From assembly GCA_036346205.1 (NCBI GenBank), contig JARFJB010001962.1, positions 442,001 through 506,000 of the forward strand: a stretch of 64,000 nucleotides of DNA, given 5' to 3'. Of the stretch, positions 56,943 to 64,000 are shown piece after piece. Numbering within the stretch: position 1 is the first letter of the stretch; the number at the start of each line of letters is the position of its first letter. Position numbers and translations under genes: made by a program. The notes beneath the pieces are model-generated. The model did not search any database and had not been told where the DNA came from. It worked only from the letters and a program-made list of their open reading frames with translations. The stretch is from Vesta saturnalis. Its lineage: Eukaryota > Arthropoda > Insecta > Coleoptera > Lampyridae.

Positions 56943-58929
56943 CAGTGTGGAAAAAAGTATGGACTGCCCCTAATAATTTGGTAATTTTCAGGTTTTATGA
57001 AAAACGCTTGAACATGTCAATTTTGTTTTTCAGTTTTCCACATTCTGATAGAATTCATTTCTTTTTTAATTGACATCTGGCAAAAACATGACATCATCGA
57101 CATTTTTATTAAATGATAATATATAGCATCTGATACATCATTTGAAAGCTCTTATTTCACTCAGTACTCACTCAGCCCATTCAATTGTAAAAATTATCTT
57201 CAATTTACTCCCAGAATAAAAGTAAACTATTAAATAGGTTTTATTATCAATCAAATTAGAACAACGCGTAATATTAAAAAAAAAAACAAGAACACAACAA
57301 ACAACAATCAAATAATCATAAAAATAATAATAAAATAAGAATGATGCGTTGAGGTAAGAACACATAAAGAGAAAAAACTTAGTTCAGTAAATGCTGAAAT
57401 GACAACTTGACAGTGCCTAAGTCTAGAAACAAATTTTTGAAGATTTCGTATCATTTCTGGTGAAATTTTTCATGTTACCGTCCTTACGCGACATTTTAGA
57501 TTAACAATATGACTTGGTCTATTTAAAAAAAACGTTGAATTTCAAATAACTACAAAAAGAAGTACAAAAGGGACATATCAGGTGAGCTGGCTGGCCATTC
57601 AATGGGTCCCCGTCCGCCAATCCATTTTCCTGTAAACATCAAATTGAAATATTCCCGAACTTCTCTTGCATAGTGGGACGGGACTCCATCTTGTTGTAGC
57701 CAAATTTCTAGATTTGCAAATCGGGATTATTGTGGTCAGGATAACGAGTAACTAAAGCTGGCAAAAAGTGTAACTGTAAAAAATTCAAGTAGGCTTCACC
57801 CTGTAAGATTTCCTTCAAAGAAAATGGTCCTAACACTCTATCTTTCAATAATCCGGCCCATACATTAACTTTTTGAGGTGACTGACAATGAGCTTCTTGA
57901 ATCCAATATGGATTTTATTTGAACCAATACCGACAATTCTGCCTGTTTATAGTACCGTTGAGGTAAAAAGTTGCTGCATCTGTCATCTGAGAATTAAAAT
58001 ATTTGCGGCAAAGTTTTCATCTTGATTACAAATTGGTGGTATAATTACGCAGAATTGCAGCTTTCGGTCAAAATCTTCTTCACTTAATTCTCATACCAGG
58101 CAGACTTTATACGGGTGGTATTTTTCTTTGTGCCAAATTGACTGATACTATGCGGATTTTCTTCAACAGCCAATAGGACGTCAAGCTGCATATTTTCATT
58201 TACCTTCGGTGTTCCATTTTTTAGGTTAATTTTTACATGGCCATGTTCTTAAATTTCTTTTTTAAGCTTGCAAACGGTGGATTGCGAAATCGGCGTTCGG
58301 TCTGGATGAGTTTAATTGAAAAATTGACGTACCTCGTTAGTAGATCTGCGACGATCTCCGTAACCAACCATCATAGAATTTCAATGCGGTCTATTTCACA
58401 GAGCGACATTTTTGGTTTATTAAAAAAGGAAATTATGAATTACAATGTAATCACAGCAAGATCTCACTACTTAATATTTAACCTTACCACTTGTTAAAGT
58501 GGTAAGTAGCCAAAACTACTATTGCAACGACACTGAAATATCAAATTTTTTTCCACCATTGATTTAAAAACAAGGTCAAGCTAAGAAACTGAATATAAGG
58601 GAAGGTATTAAATGATAAAGCCTTAGGACAGTTTTAGTGGGATTGATAGTGTGCTTTTTTTCTGACAAAACAAGAAACAGTTATTCTTTTACTGGGAGTA
58701 AATTTAAGATAATTTTCACAATTGAACGGAGCGACAGAATCGCACAAAAATCTAGGAACGTGCCGAATGAAACAAGAGCTTTGAAATTATGTATCACATG
58801 ACATATATTGTCATTTAAGAAAAATGAATACGGCAAACTAAACAACTAAATTGATGTGCTCCAGCGTTTTCCATAAAACCTGAAAATTAACAAATTATTA
58901 GGGGTAGTCCATACTTTTTTTCCACACTG
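56943..58929 (-). mobile_element. 1987-bp Tc1/mariner-type element with about 290-bp TIRs, in ATG9 intron
   Basis: Ends CAGTGTGGAAAAAAGTATGG and its reverse complement, flanked by TA. Good match over 80 bases; then homologous blocks (TGATACAT.ATTT.AAAGCTCTT, CAATTGT.AAAATTATCTT) extend the inverted repeats to about 57233 and 58640. A minus-strand transposase remnant fills the centre (58408-57380). The element sits in the intron upstream of the ATG9 core exon, in the same orientation as the gene. Confidence 0.88.
57380..58408 (-). pseudogene. Tc1/mariner-type transposase, heavily decayed
   Basis: Minus strand from the ATG at about 58408: MSLCEIDRIEIL, then, after a frameshift, VGYGDRRRSTNEVRQFF and ISQSTVCKLKKKF. 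Further frames give NENMQLDVLLAVEENPHSISQ, YHPYKVCL, INRQNCRYW and PQKVNVWAGLLKDRVLGPF. Next are QQDGVPSHYAREVREYFNL (second catalytic Asp), KWIGGRGPIEWPASSPDM (third Asp) and near the end SPEMIRNLQKFVSRLRHCQV. The order is complete but at least six frame breaks are present. Confidence 0.8.
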
Positions 58930-59707
58930 TAGTCATTTTGATACTAAAGTCATAGATTTTTAAAACGGCCTTTAATAAGAGTTACCTTAATTACATAAAG
59001 AATTTTGAATGTCCTTTGCATTTGTTATGTATGTTGGATGCAATTTATATTACGCAAGGCAATTGTAATTGAATGTAACAGGTTTAAGTCTTAATTTACG
59101 TTTATATCATAAAGCATATTCTGTTTAGGAACTTAAAGATGCCTTGAATAGGTTTAAATTAGTTTATAATGATAAATTAAAATACAATTTTAAATACAGT
59201 TAAATACAGGGTCGACTCTTGCGTAAATTTAGGCAAACTATTGTATAATACGTCTTGTATCGAAATGTGTAATATAAACCATTTCATTTGGTATCAAAGA
59301 AATGTGTAAAATGAATGGTGATCTTTTTCTTATTTGTAATCTTGTATTTAGTTCTCTCATATTTAAATTAGTAAGATAATACTTGATTGTGTAATCTTTA
59401 GCTAAGAGAACGAGACTGAAACGAATTCTACGCAGATTTGAATAAATGTACCAATTTCATGGTTTAGATCAAAATGTATATAGAAGGATAATACATAAGG
59501 GTAGTCGATGTGGATGTGTAATAGGTTGTATAAAAATTAGTTGAGTTGATCGGTCTATTTCCACAGTTTTTGCTTTTATAGGGCGACGTTTTGGAAGCTG
59601 ACTCTGATTTCCGCCATCAGGCTTAGTCCTGAGAAGAGCTGTTTTCACACTTGGGTCGAATTCATATGTTACGATTTTTTTCTAAGCACTTGACTACTCT
59701 CAGATTC

Positions 59708-59708
<1 letters not shown>
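58930..59708. other. intronic spacer, nothing recognised
   Basis: A lone CAGGGTCGACTCTTGCGTAA terminus-like sequence near 59208 has no visible partner. Otherwise AT-rich. Confidence 0.4.

Positions 59709-59765
<57 letters not shown>
59709..59765. repeat. (TA)n microsatellite
   Basis: TA run ending 12 bases before a CAGGGTGTTTGTAAATAAGT mariner-type terminus at about 59777. Confidence 0.95.
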
Positions 59766-59769
<4 letters not shown>

Positions 59770-59776
59770 ATAGATA

Positions 59777-60953
59777 CAGGGTGTTTGTAAATAAGTGCGA
59801 AACATTTTAGGGAGTGACTGCCGAAGTTATCTTGTGAAAAAAGTTCCTAGAAATGTAGGTCAAAATATGCTTCGTTTCCGAGATACTGAGTGTTTAAATT
59901 TTAATGTTTTACCTATTTTTATTAATTATTTTAAAGAATTGTAAAGATATTGACTCGAAATTTGCAAAACGGTTTGGAGGGATAAATGTGTATTTTTTGG
60001 GGAGATCCAAATCTACTTGCACCAGTGGCGTTCGTGCGAGAATGCCACAATTTTTTTAATAAAAAAAATGGCGCGACACTAACTTTTCCCGTTTTCATAT
60101 TTTTGTAGAGTTCCGCCATTAATTCTGAATTAAATTGATCTCTTGAATTTTTTTCGCAGGGCGCACCGTTTTTGAGCAAAAAAATAAAAACATTTTTTAT
60201 TGCAAACTGTATTTTTAATTTCTATTAATACATTATCTAGCAGGTTGCTGTCAATATTTTTAAACAAAATACAACCATCTCGTCAAAACGTCAAAGTAGC
60301 GTTTTTTCATTATTAGTTTCCTACAAAATTAATGTCAATAAGTGAATAATTTTTGTCTAGGAGAAAATAATTTTTTTGTTTGTACCACAATGTGATCAAA
60401 AATCTTTACGACTAAAAAGAAAAGCGTGGGGCGCTCATATATAAACATGTAAGGGAGAGAAATGAATTATGATGAGCACCCCACGCTTTTATTTTTAAGC
60501 GGAGAGTACAGATTTTTGATCACATTTTGGTGAAAGAAAAAAATTACTTTCTCCTTTTTAGTGCACTTTTTACGCGTAAATAACAGTGCTTTTTAAAAAG
60601 CTTCCTTTTCCATAGTATTATTTGTATAGCTATTAAGCTTTTTATGAAATTACATTCTCACTCACATACGTAATACAAAATTCAGTACATTTTACCATTT
60701 ATTTAAGTACGACAACTGTTACGACCTTTTGTAGTCAACATACCTAATATTATACAGGGTTTATTATTATACCACGAAGAATTATAATAAAAATCTCAAA
60801 ATTGTAAATATTTCAAAAATCGTTGCAGATAGACAAAATTTGCATACTACAAAAAAAATGTAGGTCTTTCAATTTTCTTTCGAATAATGTAACAATATTA
60901 ATACAAGAAACTATAAATTCATATTTCTAGTACACCCTGTATAAAAAATAAAT
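59777..60953. mobile_element. possible mariner-derived element(s) with CAGGGTGT ends
   Basis: CAGGGTGTTTGTAAATAAGT at 59777 points inward. ACACCCTG-TA at about 60944-60953 is an end of the opposite orientation, but beyond the first eight bases the two do not match well. A further CAGGGTTTATTATTATACC lies at about 60757. They may be ends of two different elements. The interior contains a 210-bp palindrome (60355-60565) and no transposase. Confidence 0.35.
60355..60565. repeat. imperfect palindrome with arms of about 95 bp
   Basis: The left arm contains GAGAAA...AATTTTTTTG, AATGTGATCAAAAATCT and AAAGCGTGGGGCGCTCAT. The right arm carries the reverse complements ATGAGCACCCCACGCTTT, AGATTTTTGATCACATT and TTACTTTCTCC. 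About 25 bases separate the arms. No open frame. Confidence 0.8.
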
Positions 60954-61297
60954 AAATCATATTTATTAAAAGATCAATGCCTGCACTAATTAGACTCCAA
61001 GTTACAAATTCATACATTTGGTAGCAATCTCAAAATACATTTTTGAACTACGACGAAAAATGATAATTTTTTATCTAAAAGTATAAATATTTCAAAAACG
61101 GTTAAGTTTAGCTATACGGCATGTTTAATTGAAAGTGGTTGTTTTTAAGAGTAGAAACGAAATCCACAGTAAAAACTATACCATTCCATTTAAAATAAGA
61201 AAGATAGATTGTGTACCGCTGTTATGCGAATGAATTCAAGCAACTTTTGTATAAAACATTTTTGAATACTATGCACAGTTTATCCGCAAATTCTTGA

Positions 61298-61301
<4 letters not shown>

Positions 61302-61390
<89 letters not shown>
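61302..61390. repeat. (TA)n microsatellite
   Basis: About 89 bp, interrupted once by GT, ending where the long inverted-repeat element starts. Confidence 0.95.
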
Positions 61391-63953
61391 CCGGTGTAAC
61401 AGGATCATAGTACACCCACTTTTCTCCTTTCCTTTTGAAGATAATTGATTGAAACTTGGGATATCCTATATGCATAATAAGCGATTTTTTTTCATTTGCG
61501 GTTTCGCCGGAAGTGACACTAACTTTCGATTTTTAAATGGAACGCCCTGTATAATATTGCATTTTTGAATTCTGCATGATTTTCTGAATCCAACGATGCC
61601 AAATAAGTGACATTTCAAACGTCAATATTTTTTATAATATAATTTTTAGTTTTCCATTTAAGTGTGCCATGACGGTTCCGATTTATTCTAAATGACCCAT
61701 GTAATGGTAAAAATCCCATCAAAAATACTAAATTACGTGATTTATGAGCAAATAATGTTCATCAAAATGGTTTTTGGGACAAAACCCTTTTTTTAAATGG
61801 AACCATATTGGTACCGTGGTACCATTTATTAGTACTATTACTAAGGAACTGATTCATATGTCTTATTAAAATATGCGATAAATACAAACAAAATTACAGC
61901 TAAAAGACAATAAGAAAATACAATTAATTTATATTTCTCTTGTTATAACATAAGGTGGCTTTGGAATACAAAAAATGAACACATAACGTTACAACAGTTT
62001 TTCAAAATGCTGCCCATTAACGTCAATGCACTTCTGAACTCGTATCGCCGTTTCTCGAAGAACGTTCGCCAATTGCTGGAGCGTTATGCTATTAATTACG
62101 CGTTTTACACGTAGCTCCTACGTGTATTAGTACTATTACTAAGGAACTTATTCATAGGTATGTCTTATTAAAATGTCCAATAAATACAAACAAAATTACA
62201 GCTAAAAGAAAATAAGAAAATACAATTTATTTATAATTAAATATTACAACTCTCTGTAGGGAAGATAAGAAGTAACTAAGGTGGCTTTGAAAACAATGAA
62301 AATTTAGCTTGTCAAATATTTGTTAGTTTATCGGTGCTTTTATTGTGTCTTTAAAAATCATTTCAAATTCTTGTTAATTGTGTTCAAATGCCGCCAATTT
62401 ACAGAAGAGATGAAAAAATGGACGTGTTAATTATTTACGGGGAATGTAGAAAAAATGGCGTAGAAGCTAAAGATTCTTATGGCGAACGATATCCCAATAG
62501 ACAATGTCCAGCGAGAAATTATTTTAAACGTCTTGAAAATCAATTTTTTGAAGAGAGCCGAACAATGATCCCGAAGAAAATTTCGTTGTTGACGAAAGAA
62601 ATTAATGTTTTGGCTCGAGTAGAAGTTGATAAGACTGTTTCTTTAAGGCAAAATGCGAATTGGAAATCAGTCACCAAACGGTAAGCCGAATTTTGCACAA
62701 ATACCACTATAAATCTTTTAAATACCAATTGCACCAGCACTTGTACGAAAATGATTACGACCGTAGGATAGAATATTGCAATTGGATTTTGTAGAATAAC
62801 GTGCAGCCAAACAATGATTTTTTGGGAATAATTTTATTTTCGGACGAGTCTAGGTTTACAAATTTGGGATTATTTAACCGACAAAATACAAAATATTGGT
62901 CACAAGAAAATCAAAATTTATTACGGGGGGTAACTTTCAAGTGCGGTTAGGTTTCAATGTTTGGATGAGAATAATCGATAGTAAAATCGGTCCAATAATA
63001 TTTAAAGGACCCCTGACTGGTGCCAGATACTTGAGATTCCTGCAAAATGAGATTGAGGACATTTTAGATAAGTTACCTTTGGATTTAAGACAAGGAATGT
63101 ATTTCCAACAAGATGGCGCTCCTTCCCATAATTAAAGGATAGTAATTGATTACGTTCAACAGAGATTCGGAGAAAACGTAATTTCGACTAATGGTCCTGT
63201 GAAGTGGCCGCCAAGGTCACCTGATTTAACACCCCTTGATTTCTTTATTTGGGGTCATTTAAAAAATATAGTTACGCAACCGCCGTTACAACCCGTGAAG
63301 AGGTGTAAGACGCGCAATTAATAGCATAAGGACCCAGCAATTGGCGAACGTTCTTCGAGAAACGGCGATACGAGTTCAGAAGTGCATTTACGTTAATGGG
63401 CAGCATTTTGAACAACTGTTGTAATGATTTGTGTTCATTTTTTCCAAAGCCACCTTATGTATAACTAGATAATTATAAATAAATTGTATTTTCTTATTTT
63501 CACATATGAATACTTAGTAATAGTATTAATAAATGGTACCACGGTAACAATATGGTTTCATTTCAAAAAAAAAGAGTTTTGCCCCAAGAACCATTTTGAT
63601 GAACATTATTTGCTCATAAATCACGTAATTTAGTGTTTTTTAAGAGATTTCTACCATTACACGGGTCATTTAGAATAAATCGGAACCATCATGGCACACT
63701 TAAATGGAAAACTAAAAATTATATTATAAAAAATATAACCGTTTGAAATGTCACTTATTTGGCATCGTAATATACAGGGTGTTCCATTTAAAAATCGAAA
63801 GTTAGTGTCACTTCCGGCGAAACCGGAAATGAAAAAAAAATCGCTTATTATGTCAAAAACCGTCGCTTCTTATGTATATAGGATATCCCAAGTTTTAATC
63901 AATTATCTTCAAAACGAAAGGAGAAAAGTGGGATGTACCATGATCCTGTTACA

Positions 63954-63955
<2 letters not shown>
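61391..63955 (+). mobile_element. 2565-bp inverted-repeat composite with arms of about 650-720 bp
   Basis: The left arm (61391-62110) and right arm (63302-63955) are inverted copies. Shared landmarks include GGTGTAACAGGATCAT, CACTTCCGGC, ATGGAAC.CCCTGTATA, GAACATTATTTGCTC, GGTACCA.GGTACC and AAGGTGGCTTTGGA. The innermost part of both arms is the transposase C-terminal coding sequence, so the gene's 3' end is present twice in opposite orientation. A CAGGGTGTTCCATTT mariner terminus is embedded in each arm, pointing outward. Between the arms, 62128-62222 repeats 61835-61922 directly. TA tracts abut both outer borders. An inner unit with TAAGGTGGCTTTG ends (about 62277 and 63465) may be the original transposon. 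Confidence 0.85.
62388..63430 (+). pseudogene. Tc1/mariner-type transposase, few frameshifts
   Basis: Starts at ATG 62388 with MPPIYRRDEKMDVLIIYGEC and YGERYPNRQCP, the family's HTH start. A frameshift near 62665 is followed by SRILHKYHYKSFKYQLHQ and a stop. Then come ILFSDESRFTNLGLFNRQN (first catalytic Asp), FNVWMRIIDSKIGPIIF, MYFQQDGAPSHN (second Asp) and a TAA at 63133. PVKWPPRSPDLTPLDFF and IWGHLKN (third Asp) and a C-terminus shared with the left arm at 61980-62110 complete it. All three catalytic Asp codons survive. Lesions: two frameshifts and two stops. Confidence 0.85.

Positions 63956-63956
<1 letters not shown>

Positions 63957-64000
<44 letters not shown>
63957..64000. repeat. 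(TA)n microsatellite, cut by the window edge
   Basis: Pure TA from the right border of the long inverted-repeat element to the end of the window. Confidence 0.95.

Noticed and set aside
59931..60179. 82-aa minus-strand ORF
   Set aside because: Located in the subterminal part of a mariner-like element and not similar to a transposase or to ATG9.
61269..61475. 68-aa minus-strand ORF with Tyr-Ile repeats
   Set aside because: Again produced by a TA microsatellite.
56770..64000. Search for the N-terminal ATG9 exon on the minus strand
   Set aside because: No frame resembled the conserved first transmembrane region; only transposons and spacers were found.

Overview
The window is eukaryotic, AT-rich and intron-bearing, and almost certainly from an insect. 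Three things point there. There are three animal single-copy genes with very short introns as well as TE-filled ones. There are dense Tc1/mariner-type elements with 5'-TA-CAGGG termini. There are also BEL/Pao, Ty3/gypsy, piggyBac, hAT, pogo, MULE-YqaJ and CR1/jockey-like elements of the kinds common in insect genomes. A beetle is my best guess, from the protein flavour and the 46-50 bp introns, but the sequence alone does not prove it. There is no bacterial-style operon, CRISPR array or rRNA.

Layout. 0-2.8 kb: 3' part of a BEL/Pao retrotransposon and a piece of a non-LTR reverse transcriptase. 3.1-5.8 kb: decayed hAT (TTF/DUF4371) transposase, minus strand. 6.3-6.8 kb: minisatellite. 7.3-10.0 kb: broken DDE_3-type transposase (minus) around a plus-strand unit with six TCAAGGTCA-like sites, a TATA box, an initiator and a small ORF. 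10.4-11.3 kb: hairpin-forming direct repeats. 12.5-14.1 kb: GC-richer LTR-like block with a 103-bp tandem repeat. 15.9-21.3 kb: Ty3/gypsy element (minus), interrupted by a 596-bp pogo-like insertion with perfect ends. 23.6-27.2 kb: hAT and mariner fragments, a tRNA-like gene and a further mariner-type transposase. 27.9-30.7 kb: spliced MULE transposase-YqaJ nuclease gene (minus) with a few lesions. 31.3-31.7 kb: MITE sitting in a TA microsatellite. 33.5-35.9 kb: complete piggyBac element, decayed coding.

36.8-37.3 kb: host gene 1, a two-exon DUF4706 (C1orf198-like) gene, minus strand. 37.9-42.6 kb: mariner-type element, pogo/Tigger-like transposase, LINE fragment. 42.6-43.5 kb: second tRNA-like gene, local repeats and a TA tract. 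44.6-46.0 kb: 5'-truncated LINE with an (ATT)n tail. 46.1-47.1 kb: second DDE_3-type transposase. 48.2-48.6 kb: tRNA-derived SINE. 48.9-49.7 kb: host gene 2, STEEP1 (CXorf56), three exons, plus strand. 50.0-64.0 kb: host gene 3, ATG9, minus strand. It has its last exon at 50000-50440 and a large core exon at 55567-56769; the N-terminal exon(s) lie beyond the right edge. Its introns hold several transposons with unusually long inverted repeats.

How the genes relate. STEEP1 and ATG9 converge tail to tail with only 313 bp between stop codons. In mammals both proteins act on STING trafficking, so the arrangement is worth a synteny check. Nearly everything else is transposon-derived and mostly broken. 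The best preserved are the MULE-YqaJ gene, the piggyBac (catalytic aspartates intact, frame broken) and the outer ends of several TA-target elements.
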